Assembly: GCA_945893045.1 (NCBI GenBank) | Contig: CAMDEA010000011.1 | Span: 1-64,000 of the forward strand | Length of the DNA: 64,000 nucleotides | Source: Planctomyces sp. SH-PL62 | GTDB taxonomy: Bacteria; Planctomycetota; Planctomycetia; Planctomycetales; Planctomycetaceae | Reading direction: 5' to 3' | Shown here: positions 24,773 through 34,600 of the stretch, one piece after another | Numbering within the stretch: the stretch's first letter is position 1 | Layout of the letters: the number at the start of each line of letters is the position of its first letter | Notes under the pieces: generated by a model | Told to the model about the DNA's origin: nothing | Database searches by the model: none | Seen by the model: the letters and a program-made list of their open reading frames with translations, nothing else | Made by a program: the position numbers and the translations under genes

Positions 24773-27700
24773 ATGTCTCAAATGCGTCGCCATCACGGTT
24801 CAATTCTCTGGTTCGTCTTGCTGATCGCATCGGCTGCCACGTCGCCGGCCGCCGAACCGTCGCTCAAGGCTCCTGAAGGGTTCCAAGTCGCGCTGTTCGC
24901 GGACGACGACCTCGCTCACGACATTCATTGCATGACGATCGACACGCGCGGACAGATCACCGTCGCGGGAAACGGATTCATCAAGCTCTTGATCGACTCG
25001 GACGGCGACGGCGTGGCCGACAAATCCGAACTCTTCGCGGAAGGCCCGGCCATCGGTGTGCAGGGAATGTGCTGGCACGGCTCCGATTTGCTGGCCGTCG
25101 GCGGCGAAGGTCTGCTGAGATTCCGCGACCGCGATGGCGATGACAAAGCGGATGGCCCGCCGGATGTGTTGCTCAAGCTCAAGTGCGGCGGCGAGCATCA
25201 AGCGCACTCGATTCAGCGCGGTCCAGACGGTTGGTGGTATCTGATCGCCGGCAACGATTCCGGGGTGGATGCCAAATACGTCACGCTGCCCAACGCTCCG
25301 ATCAAGCAACCGGAAGCGGGCGTGCTGTTCCGTCTCAAGCCAGACATCAGTGGTGGCGAGGTGGTCACGCATGGAATGCGGAACGCTTACGACTTCGCCT
25401 TCAATCGGATGGCCGATCCCTTCACGTTCGACAGCGATGACGAGCGGGATGTCTCGCTGCCGTGGTATCGACCGACGCGCGTGATTCAGTTGCTGCCCGG
25501 CTCGCACGCCGGTTGGGTGACACGCAGTTGGAAGCGTCCCGACACGTTCCTCGACATGCCGCCGGTCGTAGCCGCCGCGGGACGAGGTTCACCGACCGGC
25601 GTCGTCTGTTATCAACATCGGCAGTTCCCGGAGAAGTATCGCGAAGCGTTGTTCGTGCTCGACTGGACGTTCGGCCGAGTCCTCGCGCTGCCGTTGGTCC
25701 GCAACGGTTCCGCGTGGAAGACCGAGTCCGAAGTGTTTCTCTCCGCCGCTGGAGATCACGGTTTCGCACCGACCGACGCCGAAGTCGACCCGGACGGCAG
25801 CTTGTTCGTCAGCGTCGGCGGCCGAGGGACTCGCGGCGGCATCTGGCGCGTGTCGTATCCAGCCGGCTCACCCGCCGCCGATCAGCTTCCTGAAGACGCC
25901 TCCGCGACTGACAAACTCACCGCGTGTTTGACCGCTCCGCAACCGCTCGCCAGTTGGTCGCGAGCACGCTGGCAACCGCTCGCTCGGCAACTGGGCCGCG
26001 AGCCGATTCTCGAAGCTGCGAACAACGATGCCTTGTTGCCGGCCGTTCGCTTGCGAGCGATCGACATCCTGACGGAATTGTTCGGCGGACTCGATCCCGC
26101 GGAAGCGACGGAATTGTCAAAGGCGACTCCCGCCGAAGTTCGCGCGAAGGCCGTTTGGTCGCTCGGTCGCACGCATGGGAATCCGCTCGACGTGAATGTC
26201 GCGAAGACGTTTCTGAACGACAGCGATCCGCTCGTGAACCGCACAACGCTCGAAGCGATTCTGTCGGCTGACATCGGCAACGATTGGTCGCCGCTTGTGG
26301 AGGGACTCGTTCATCAACTCGGCAGCGACGACCGCTTCAATCGGCTGACCGCCTCGCGATTGCTGGCGCGGCTCGACCCAACCAGCTTTCAAGCGCTGTC
26401 GCAAGCAGTCGTGAAGGGGGGCTGGCAAGCGACGTTGATGTACGCGGTCGGCTATCTACCGCGCTCAACGGCCTCGACCAAGTACGCCATGAAAATCAGC
26501 CTGACCATCCTGGAAGGCCAGCATCCGCCGTCGCTCAAACTGCAAGCCGCGCGATTGCTGCAACTGGCGCTCGGCGACATGGTGCCGGCGTCAGGAGTCC
26601 CGGCCTTTGAGGCGTATTCGACGAAGCTCGATCTGTCCCCCTTTGAACGCGACCTCGATCCGCTGCGAGTGAAGCTCGCCGATACGTTCCCGACCGGAGA
26701 CGCCGACGTCGATCGCGAGCTGTCACGAGCCGTCGCGATGCTGTCGCTCGCGAACACCAAGCTGCTCGACAAAGTGCTGGCCAAGATCACCGACGACAGC
26801 GATCCGGTCGAAGACATTCATTACTTGCTGGTCGCGACCCGCATCCCGATCCCGCGCAATCGAGCTCAAGCCGAAGCGATCGCACGCGGACTCGTGCGGC
26901 TGGAACCGAAGATTGTCGCGCGGAAGATGACGCAAGACCTCAACTGGGACGACCGCGTCGGCGAGCTGTATCGCGAAGCCGCGAAACTCGACAACGAACT
27001 CGCCGATCAACTCGTCGCGCAGCCGGAGTTCGGCCGGCCGGGGCATGTGTTGTTTCTCTCGCAACTGCCGCAAGACCTGCTGCCGAAAGTGATCGACTCG
27101 TATGTGAAAGCCGTCTCGGCCGATCCGGACTATTCGTGGAACAACGACGTCGTGTTTCTGATTGGCGAATCGAAGCTGCCGGAACATCGCGAGTTGCTGC
27201 GGCGGCAGTTCGAGCAATTCAAGATTCGCGGCGCGGTGCTCGTCATCCTCGCTCAACAACCGGAAGAGCGGGACCGCGACAAGTTCGTCGAAGGCTTGGA
27301 GGAATCACGCCTGGAAGTCCTGACCGCGTGCGCCGACGCGCTGCTGAAATTCGCACCGAGTCAAAGTCCTGCCGAGCAGATCGCGTTGTTGCGAGCACTC
27401 CGACGGCTCGGCAGCGACGCGAAGGAATTCCCGATCCGCGACAAGATCGCGAAGCTGCTTTCTAAAAACTTCAACCGCGATTTTGGTTTTGTCTTCGGCC
27501 AACCTGGCTATCGACCGCAACCCGAAGCGATCCAACGCTGGACGGAGTTCCTAACCGAGAAGTATCCGACAGAAGCCGCGTCGGCGCTCGGCGGCGATGC
27601 GGAAACGTTGACGTGGCTGACCGAACAACTCGCCGGTGTCGATTGGCCGTCAGGCGATCTCGAACGGGGCCGCAAACTCTTCGAGAAGCGTTCGTGCGCT

Positions 27701-28084
27701 CAATGCCACGGCGGCCGGCAAGGACTCGGCCCGGACTTGGCCGGAGCCACCAGCCGTTTTTCACGCAACGATGTGTTCGTCGCGATCGCTCTGCCCAATC
27801 GCGACGTTTCGACGCGCTACCAAACGACGCTCATCGAAACCAAGCAAGGCAAAGTTCACACCGGCCTGATCGTCTACGAATCGACCGAGGGAGTCCTGCT
27901 CCGCAACACGACCAACCAGACGCTCCGCATCGAAACCCGCGACGTCGAAACCCGCCGCACGCTGCCGCAATCGCTGATGCCGGGTGGATTGCTGAAGGAC
28001 TTTCGCTCGGCCGACTTCGCCGACCTCTTCGCGTACTTGAAAAGCCTGAGTGGGCCAGTGACCTCCACAACAACAGCGCGATGA
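24773..28084 (+). CDS. PVC-type heme-binding CxxCH protein (secreted dehydrogenase-like)
   Basis: This 1103-residue protein has a signal segment (HHGSILWFVLLIASAATS). The N-terminal half is a propeller of the membrane-bound dehydrogenase type (APEGFQVALFADD, DSDGDGVADKSELF, MRNAYDFAFN, FGRVLALPL). A long HEAT-like helical region follows, and the C terminus is a cytochrome c domain with CAQCHGG and GPDLAGATSRFSR. Such proteins are thought to carry out periplasmic sugar or polyol redox; the substrate is inferred. ATG 24773 is preferred, with earlier ATGs at 24734 and 24782 nearby. It is followed by a convergent HExxH gene seven bases on. Confidence 0.88.
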   Translation: MSQMRRHHGSILWFVLLIASAATSPAAEPSLKAPEGFQVALFADDDLAHDIHCMTIDTRGQITVAGNGFIKLLIDSDGDGVADKSELFAEGPAIGVQGMCWHGSDLLAVGGEGLLRFRDRDGDDKADGPPDVLLKLKCGGEHQAHSIQRGPDGWWYLIAGNDSGVDAKYVTLPNAPIKQPEAGVLFRLKPDISGGEVVTHGMRNAYDFAFNRMADPFTFDSDDERDVSLPWYRPTRVIQLLPGSHAGWVTRSWKRPDTFLDMPPVVAAAGRGSPTGVVCYQHRQFPEKYREALFVLDWTFGRVLALPLVRNGSAWKTESEVFLSAAGDHGFAPTDAEVDPDGSLFVSVGGRGTRGGIWRVSYPAGSPAADQLPEDASATDKLTACLTAPQPLASWSRARWQPLARQLGREPILEAANNDALLPAVRLRAIDILTELFGGLDPAEATELSKATPAEVRAKAVWSLGRTHGNPLDVNVAKTFLNDSDPLVNRTTLEAILSADIGNDWSPLVEGLVHQLGSDDRFNRLTASRLLARLDPTSFQALSQAVVKGGWQATLMYAVGYLPRSTASTKYAMKISLTILEGQHPPSLKLQAARLLQLALGDMVPASGVPAFEAYSTKLDLSPFERDLDPLRVKLADTFPTGDADVDRELSRAVAMLSLANTKLLDKVLAKITDDSDPVEDIHYLLVATRIPIPRNRAQAEAIARGLVRLEPKIVARKMTQDLNWDDRVGELYREAAKLDNELADQLVAQPEFGRPGHVLFLSQLPQDLLPKVIDSYVKAVSADPDYSWNNDVVFLIGESKLPEHRELLRRQFEQFKIRGAVLVILAQQPEERDRDKFVEGLEESRLEVLTACADALLKFAPSQSPAEQIALLRALRRLGSDAKEFPIRDKIAKLLSKNFNRDFGFVFGQPGYRPQPEAIQRWTEFLTEKYPTEAASALGGDAETLTWLTEQLAGVDWPSGDLERGRKLFEKRSCAQCHGGRQGLGPDLAGATSRFSRNDVFVAIALPNRDVSTRYQTTLIETKQGKVHTGLIVYESTEGVLLRNTTNQTLRIETRDVETRRTLPQSLMPGGLLKDFRSADFADLFAYLKSLSGPVTSTTTAR

Positions 28085-28091
28085 GTGACGA

Positions 28092-29462
28092 TCACGGCTT
28101 CGGATATTCCCGTTCGCAAAACGCTCGCCAATCGGCCGTCAGCTTGTCGAAGTCGGTCTGCCACACCGATTCCAAATGTGGGCCGAGGTCGTTGCTCTTC
28201 GAATCACGCAGCCGTTCGAGAAGGACGGGGAAGCCGGCTTGATATCGTTGATCAGTCATCAGCATTTGGCAGATCGTCGCCGCTTGCCAGTAGCGATTGC
28301 TGGCGACAAGGCGGCCGTCGCACAGGTCTTTGAGCGGGTCGTGAGCCTGGGGTGTCCTCAGCCCCTCCTGGATGATCTGATTGACGTTGGCTTGTGGATG
28401 AAATTTGAGTTGGTAGCGACAGGCCAGTCCTTGATGCACCCAATCGCCGCGACTCGCGAGCCGCATCGTGCTGGAGAGATAGCCGTGAACGAACTCATGC
28501 GTGTAGACGGGACGCCGAGTGCCGTAGTGATCGCTCCAGCTTGACGTGCTCGCGCCTTCGATCGTGAAGCCGGCTGACTCAGGATGGCTCGCCACGGCAT
28601 TGAGATGCTGGGCATATCGCGGGACGAATTCTCGATACTCATTGTGCGAATAGAAAATCACGAGCACCGGACCTCGATCCGGTTCCGGCAAGAAAGGCAT
28701 TTCGCGACGCATCTCCTTGGCGACCGAAGCCAGATGCCCTGCCAAAGACTCCAAATCGAGCGACGGGGCATTGGTCAGCAACTGCACATCGCGGGTCTCC
28801 AACGAGCGGACCTTCGTCGTGAGATCGTCCTTTGGAAAGGCGATCGACGCGATCAACTCGGCGGACGGAAAATCTCCACGAGTCGTCTCCGTGGGCACTG
28901 TCCACACGGTGTCGATCGTCAGCGCCGCCGGGCCTCGCAGCAGGAACGCGAGACTCCGCACCTTATCCCAACGCGGGATGCGACTGTGACTCCAGCGAAA
29001 CCAAACCAGCGGCAATTCGACCTTCAGCCAGCCAGAGTGATGCAATTCGAGCTTCCGCCAGAAGTAAGCCTTGCGATCTTCCTCGACCAAGTGCACGTCG
29101 AGCGACGCCGTCGGATGTTTCTGAGCCTCCTCGGCGGAACGATGCACCCAAAACGCCAGCGTCGCCGACTTGCGCCAATCGACAACGTTCAGCGCCGTCG
29201 AGGTGAGTTCAAAACTGCTTCCAGCAGCACCCCACAACCGCAGCGCTTGTCCGGCCGGTGCAGAGCCTTGGCCCAAGATCGCTGCATCTGGCCGCCAAAA
29301 CTCCAGTTGGCCCCCCGCGAACGCCGTCACCTGTTCGTCGCCAGTGGCACTGTCAAACGTCAGCAACTCACGAGCGCAGACCGCTGCTGGCATTGAACCG
29401 AAGTAAACAATGCTGGCAGCCGCCAAGAACGCGGCCGCTCGCAAGCTTAGGAACAATCTCAT
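28092..29462 (-). CDS. Secreted HExxH protein (peptidase-MA-like)
   Basis: This 456-residue protein has a signal peptide (MRLFLSLRAAAFLAAASIVY). The N-terminal half resembles a carbohydrate-binding sandwich (STALNVVDWRKSATLAFWVH). The C-terminal half has YTHEFVHGYLSS, an HExxH motif in the manner of gluzincin/MA-like peptidases, followed by WVHQGLACRYQLKFH, where Gln sits in the position often held by the third ligand Glu, so activity is uncertain. AGGAG lies eight bases before the ATG. It is divergent from the radical SAM gene. Confidence 0.75.
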   Translation of the reverse strand: MRLFLSLRAAAFLAAASIVYFGSMPAAVCARELLTFDSATGDEQVTAFAGGQLEFWRPDAAILGQGSAPAGQALRLWGAAGSSFELTSTALNVVDWRKSATLAFWVHRSAEEAQKHPTASLDVHLVEEDRKAYFWRKLELHHSGWLKVELPLVWFRWSHSRIPRWDKVRSLAFLLRGPAALTIDTVWTVPTETTRGDFPSAELIASIAFPKDDLTTKVRSLETRDVQLLTNAPSLDLESLAGHLASVAKEMRREMPFLPEPDRGPVLVIFYSHNEYREFVPRYAQHLNAVASHPESAGFTIEGASTSSWSDHYGTRRPVYTHEFVHGYLSSTMRLASRGDWVHQGLACRYQLKFHPQANVNQIIQEGLRTPQAHDPLKDLCDGRLVASNRYWQAATICQMLMTDQRYQAGFPVLLERLRDSKSNDLGPHLESVWQTDFDKLTADWRAFCEREYPKP

Positions 29463-29603
29463 CGTCCGCTCCTGGAGGTTCGATCTTCTTCTGTCTTGCG
29501 CCGTTTGGTTTCGTCGTTCGTCATTCCAGCAGATCCACCCTAGAATGTCACCGTAGATTGTCTGACGTGCTGATTTCTGAACTCTGATTTGCAAAGCCCT
29601 GCC

Positions 29604-30842
29604 ATGTATCTGCGAATGGCCAAACGAGTGCTGCTGGAAACCGATAAGCGGTTGGTCGCCAAGTTCCTGTGGAACATGGGGGTCAAAGGAACGCTGTCGG
29701 TCGTCAAATACAAACGCCGGATGAAGCAAGGAAAATTCTTTCCGCCGTTCTTGTACGTCTCGATTCTCAACACCTGCAACCTGCGCTGCCAGGGCTGCTG
29801 GGTCGATGTCTCCGCCAAGCAGGAGAAGATCAGCCTCGAAGCCTGGAATCGCCTCGTCAACGAGGCCAAGCAGATGGGTAACGTCTTCTTCGGCATCGTC
29901 GGCGGCGAGCCGTTCATGCACCCGCAGTTGCTCGACATGCTGGCCGCGCATCGCGACTGCTACTTCCAAGTCTTCACCAACGGCCACTTCATCACCGACG
30001 AGGTCGCTCGCGAGATGCGCCGCATCGGCAACGTCACACCGCTGATCAGCGTCGAAGGGAGCGAGATCGTCAGCGACGAACGCCGTGGCCGAGGAGGAGT
30101 GCTCAGCAAGACCATGCAAGGCATCGAAGCCTGCCTGCGAAACAACCTGCTAACCGGCGTCTGCACCAGCGTCTGCAAAACGAACATTGACGATCTCGTC
30201 ACCGAGAAGTGGGTCGATCGCCTGATTGAGATGGGCGTGTTCTACACTTGGTTCCACGTCTATCGCCCAATGGGCCCAGATGCCTGCCCCGACCTCTGCC
30301 TGACTCCGGAACAGCAACTTCAAATCCGCAAGTTCGTCGTCGAGATGCGAGCCAAGAAGCCCATCGCCATCGTCGATGCCTACTTTGACGGTGAAGGCCA
30401 GGCCCTCTGCCCCGCCGCGACCGGTATCAGCCACCATATCAACCCGTGGGGCGGCATCGAGCCGTGTCCGATCATCCAATTTGCGAAGGAGTCGATCCAC
30501 GACGAATCGCGCACGCTGGGCGAGAAGATCATGGGCTCGGAATTCCTGCGCGACTTCCGCTCGCTGGCTCAGAAGACAACGCGCGGCTGCATCGTGCTCG
30601 AACGCCCCGACCTGCTGCACAACCTCGTCGTGCTCCACGAAGCGAAAGACACGACCGCTCGCCAAACCGCAATGGCCGAACTGCAAGCGATGACGACTCG
30701 CACCTCGCAGTACAACCCTGGCCACGCTATTCCAGAGAAGAGTTGGGTCTACCGCCTGCTCAAGCGGTACTTGTTCGCCGACTTCGGCGTCTACGACGGA
30801 CACGATCACAGCCAAAGCGCGGCTCCGGCACGAGTCCTGTAG
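29604..30842 (+). CDS. Radical SAM protein (SPASM-like), function unknown
   Basis: This 412-residue protein has the cluster motif CNLRCQGCW, FFGIVGGEPFMHPQLL and FQVFTNGHFI, as in HpnH-type and other class-I radical SAM enzymes, and C-terminal cysteines (ALCPAATGISHH, GGIEPCPII, RGCIVLERPD) that may hold a second cluster. It shares broad layout with HpnH ten kilobases upstream but is not the same family. Start ATG 29604 is preferred over TTG 29589. The TAG stop is provided by the palindrome at 30839. The substrate is unknown. Confidence 0.82.
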   Translation: MYLRMAKRVLLETDKRLVAKFLWNMGVKGTLSVVKYKRRMKQGKFFPPFLYVSILNTCNLRCQGCWVDVSAKQEKISLEAWNRLVNEAKQMGNVFFGIVGGEPFMHPQLLDMLAAHRDCYFQVFTNGHFITDEVAREMRRIGNVTPLISVEGSEIVSDERRGRGGVLSKTMQGIEACLRNNLLTGVCTSVCKTNIDDLVTEKWVDRLIEMGVFYTWFHVYRPMGPDACPDLCLTPEQQLQIRKFVVEMRAKKPIAIVDAYFDGEGQALCPAATGISHHINPWGGIEPCPIIQFAKESIHDESRTLGEKIMGSEFLRDFRSLAQKTTRGCIVLERPDLLHNLVVLHEAKDTTARQTAMAELQAMTTRTSQYNPGHAIPEKSWVYRLLKRYLFADFGVYDGHDHSQSAAPARVL

Positions 30843-30917
30843 CCCGACCCCTTGTGGGTCGGTCGATGATTCATTTCCAACTGCAGGAATCACCCGACCC
30901 ACAAGGGGTCGGGCTAC
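30839..30917. repeat. REP-like palindrome upstream of the RAYT gene
   Basis: Perfect 24-bp arms 30839-30862 and 30894-30917 (GTAGCCCGACCCCTTGTGGG and complement). The first GTAG gives the stop of the radical SAM gene. The same unit lies downstream of the RAYT relic (31516-31593), and one arm lies inside asnB (47979-48002). Confidence 0.93.
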
Positions 30918-30945
30918 AGATTCCAGTCAGATTCCAATCCCTCAC

Positions 30946-30969
30946 GTAGCCTGACCCCTTGTGGGTCGG
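30946..30969. repeat. Single REP-like half element before the RAYT gene
   Basis: One 24-base arm of the same family (GTAGCCTGACCCCTTGTGGG) with a single base change. It stands alone, without a partner arm, 28 bases before the RAYT start. Confidence 0.85.
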
Positions 30970-30997
30970 ATGATCCAAACCTCCGGAGGCAATTCGG

Positions 30998-31519
30998 ATG
31001 TCAATCCGCCCCCGTAATCAGCGATTGGATCGAGCGGTTTATCGCGATCCAGAACGAATGACCTTCTTCACCATTCGGGCGACCGAGGACTCATCGCCAT
31101 TTGCAACAGTTCGCCACAAAGACGGTAAAGTCCCCGTGGTCGAATTTCAGGAAGTACTCTGTCAGCAGACTATGGCCTGTTAGTGGGAATCAAAAGAGAA
31201 GCTCGGCTGTGACGTGTTGGTGGCTTGCTTGAAGCCCGACCATTTGCATTTGATGGCGAGGCCACGCACACACGCCGCAGACGTGCAGACGTTGGTCGAC
31301 CAATTCAAAGGCAAGGCGACGAACGGATCATGGGAGCACGGACATGACGGTCGATTGTGGCAACCCCGGAGCTACGACCACGTCTTGCGTCATGATGAGT
31401 CCGTTTTAGACGCGGCCGAGTACATCGTCTTGAACCCCGTTCGGAAGCATTATGCTTTGAATTGGGAAGACTGGCCTTACACCGTCCGCTGGGACGCGGA
31501 TGCAATGCCGTGGCTGTAG
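30998..31519 (+). pseudogene. REP-associated tyrosine transposase (RAYT, Y1/HUH type), interrupted by one in-frame TAG
   Basis: Codons 1-61 and 63-173 are in one frame, separated only by TAG at 31181-31183 (codon 62). The second part has the HUH motif in LKPDHLHLMARP and the active-site tyrosine block LDAAEYIVLNPVRKH typical of RAYTs; the first part has the MTFFTIRA strand. RAYTs cut single-stranded DNA at REP palindromes. A GGAGG lies about eight bases before ATG 30998, so translation signals are intact. The gene is bracketed by identical palindromes, and its own stop is the TAG of the downstream one. It is probably recently inactivated, because only one lesion is seen. Confidence 0.85.
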
Positions 31520-31593
31520 CCCGACCCCTTGTGGGTCGGAGGAATCCGCTTTTGAACCGCAGGAATCATCCGACCCACAAGGGGTCGGGCTAC
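31516..31593. repeat. REP-like palindrome downstream of the RAYT gene
   Basis: Perfect 24-bp arms 31516-31539 and 31570-31593, the same sequence as at 30839-30917. Part of the loop is also similar (aggaatc next to the right arm). Its GTAG ends the RAYT frame. Confidence 0.93.
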
Positions 31594-31608
31594 GGGCAAA
31601 ACAACAGA

Positions 31609-34600
31609 TCAAGGATCGGCCGTCGCACTTGGAACCGTTTGCAAGAAATGCCACACCGCCTCGAACTGTTGGCGGGCATCGCCGTCGAAGACGTTCTTGA
31701 CTTTGGTGGTGCGGCCGTCGACGACGAGCTTGGGCATGCGCGTGGTGACGTCGTAGCGCGGCGGATCGAGCGTGAAGCGGCGATAGAAATCGTGGCGGAT
31801 GCGTTCGCGAGTCTGAGCGAAGTTGATCCCTGGCGCGAGCAGCGTGCTCTTGTCGCCGGTCGGTGGCAGCGGGCCGATCGCGTGGCATTGGCGGCAGTCG
31901 AGCAATCCCGCTCGCGTGGCGAGGGCTTCGCCGATTTCGGCGAGGTCTGGTTCGATGCTCGGTCGCGGCAACGGTTCGCGCGACAAGCCGTGCTCGTGCG
32001 CGAGGCCGTTGGCCAGCAGAAGCGCACGTGCGGGGAAGCTTGGCATTCGCAGCTTCATCCAGGGACGCGGTCGCTCGGCAATCTGACCGGCCAGCAGCGA
32101 TTGAATCCACGGCGCGTGCAGTTTCTCGCCCGCCCAGGTGAGGTTCGGAACGACTTCGGGGGGCAAGCCGGTTTCGCTTTCATCGGCGAGGATTTCCGAG
32201 AGCGAGTTTCGGCGGCCGTCGCGCGGGTGACAGACGGCACATTGCAAGTCGGTCATCAAGCGGCGCGACATGTCTGTGAACGAGTCGGCAGACAGTTTCC
32301 GCTCATCACTGCGAAGCAAAGTCCGCAGCGCGGATTGTTCCGCCGGGTTCAAATCGTAATTGGGCCAGCGATCCGCGGGAGCTTGCTCAGGGACGGCGAG
32401 ACAGCCGCGTACAGGGGCTTTCCCAAAGACCGACGGCAAATGCGGTTTCGGCAGCGGTTCGTTGTGTGACACGCGATGACATTGCCGGCAACCGAGCGAC
32501 GCGAACAACTTTTGCCCGCGAGCGACATCGCCATTGGCTCGAATGGCTGGCAAGGCACTGGCCGTGTCGGCTGGTTCGGTCAGCAACTGCGTGAGCGATG
32601 CCGCCTCCGCGTCCGAGAGTCCGAAGTCCGGCATTCGACTCCAGGCGTGATGCCGCTGTGGCTGTTGGAGGAAGTGAGCTAATTCGCCAGGCAAGAACTT
32701 GTCGCGTGCGAAGAGCAATGAGGTTCGGTTGTCGGTCAGTTCGTCTTTCATCGGCTGCAATCGGTGGCAACCGATGCAGCCAAGGTCTTCCCACAGTCTC
32801 AAGGATTGCTGGCGAACGGGAGGCTCGGCGTAGCCACGCTCGCCAGAACGTGGAGCTGGCGACGATGCACCCACGCTCTTGGCGAGCGTGGCTACTGACA
32901 AATACGCGGCGATGTCAGCCGCCTGTTGTCGATGTTCGTCGGTTGGCGATTGCGGGAAGAGTCGCGGCATTCGCGCGTCGGCTCGCATCTGCGAAGGGTT
33001 GAGTACCCACTGAGCGATCCACTCGCCGCGCAATCGTGAGCCGATGCCAGTCAGGTCCGGCGCTTCGGCATGCAACTCCGGCATCGCGCGCTTCGATTGC
33101 AGAACCTCATCCGAGACACGGTGGCAGCGGAAGCATTGATGATTCGCGAACAACTCGCCGCCGAGTCGCAGCGAATCGACTACTTCCGGCAACCGTTCGC
33201 AGAACAGTGATGTCGGTGGGATCGGTTCGGTTTCAAAATCCAAGCCGCTCCAGAGCAATCGCAAGGAGGTGAGTTGATTGGGGGCCACTCGTTGCACAAT
33301 GCGCAATCGATTGTAGCCGCGCACGAGTTCCACATCGGCCGGTTTTTCATCAGACGATCGCCACACGATTCGATCGCCGATCGAGACATCTGTTGCGCCA
33401 CTTCCCTCGGCCGAGAAGCGATACTTTCCGCGCCGCGGTGCGACGAGGTATCCATCGGCAACGATCTGGCGAGTGCCGGCAAGCTCGTCAGGTTCAAACC
33501 GCCAAGCAGCCATGCGCCGCACGTGGGGCACGATTTCAACCTGCCCGTTTTTCTGGTCGGGCACGTTGGAAACGTGCCCCACGAACTCGCAACGAATGCC
33601 GGGGACCAGCTTCTCGACTTCCGCTTCCGCAAGCAGTCCGGGACGTGCTCTCGGCGGACGATTCGGAACCTCGTAGCGCCCTTTGCCGACCGCGTTGATG
33701 GTCGCGTCGATCCGCCGCTCGATTGGCCGGCCGTCGGCGGACTTGAGGCTTAGGCTGATCGAAAGCTGATGCACCGGCTGCATATTCGACAACTCCAAGA
33801 ACACCGTCGGCTCAGCAAAGCCCGGCATCATTGTCGCCGAGATAACCTCAACCTCATCGCGTCCTTCTTGAGTCGGGGCGGAGACCTTGAACTCTGGCGA
33901 GCCATACGCGGCTGACCAGCGGTAATTCCATTTCTGGATGCGGTAGTTGTCAGGATCTTCGGCCTCCTTCGGATCGAGCGGGTCCGTGAAGGTCAGGGCC
34001 ACGCCATTCTCAAAGGCCACGATCTTGAGTGGCAGGTCGAGCGGACGTTCGTTGTAGCGCACTCGCTGGAAGCAGCCGTCCTTCGCGGCGTTGCTGACCC
34101 AGCCGCGCAATCCGCTGACGTAAAGGTGCTCGTCCGAACGGCGGAAGCGGCCGCGCATCACGCCAGATTCAAACGACAGCGGCAGCGGAACGGTCGCACC
34201 GTTCCAGATCGTGACGTCTTTGTCTGGCTCCCTCGCATCAGGCCGAACCGAGAGACCACCACCCGAGGCGCTCTGCGAAACCAAACTGCGAATGTGGCTG
34301 TGCCGCAGCAGCAAAAACAATTGGCTGGTGCCGTAGGACAAGTGCAGCGGCAGCCCCGCGAGTTTGCCCCAGTTGCGATCGGGAATCCACACTTGCCCGC
34401 CGCTGGAGTTGTCTTGAAGCCGCGGAATCCAACACAGCGGCGCGCTGAACTCTGTTGGTGGTGTCGCTCGATGAGCCGACGGCGTGTATCCGTAAAACCG
34501 GCCCTGGTTCACCTGAAAGATTGCCGAACCCGGCGTCCATTCCCCTTCCTGCGGAGCGACCGTGAAGATGTCGCCAGGATTGAGAATGTTTTCGACCTGC

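Noticed and set aside
30998-31183. A separate 61-residue small protein
   Set aside because: It is the first part of the RAYT frame before the in-frame TAG; the rest continues in the same frame with the catalytic motifs.
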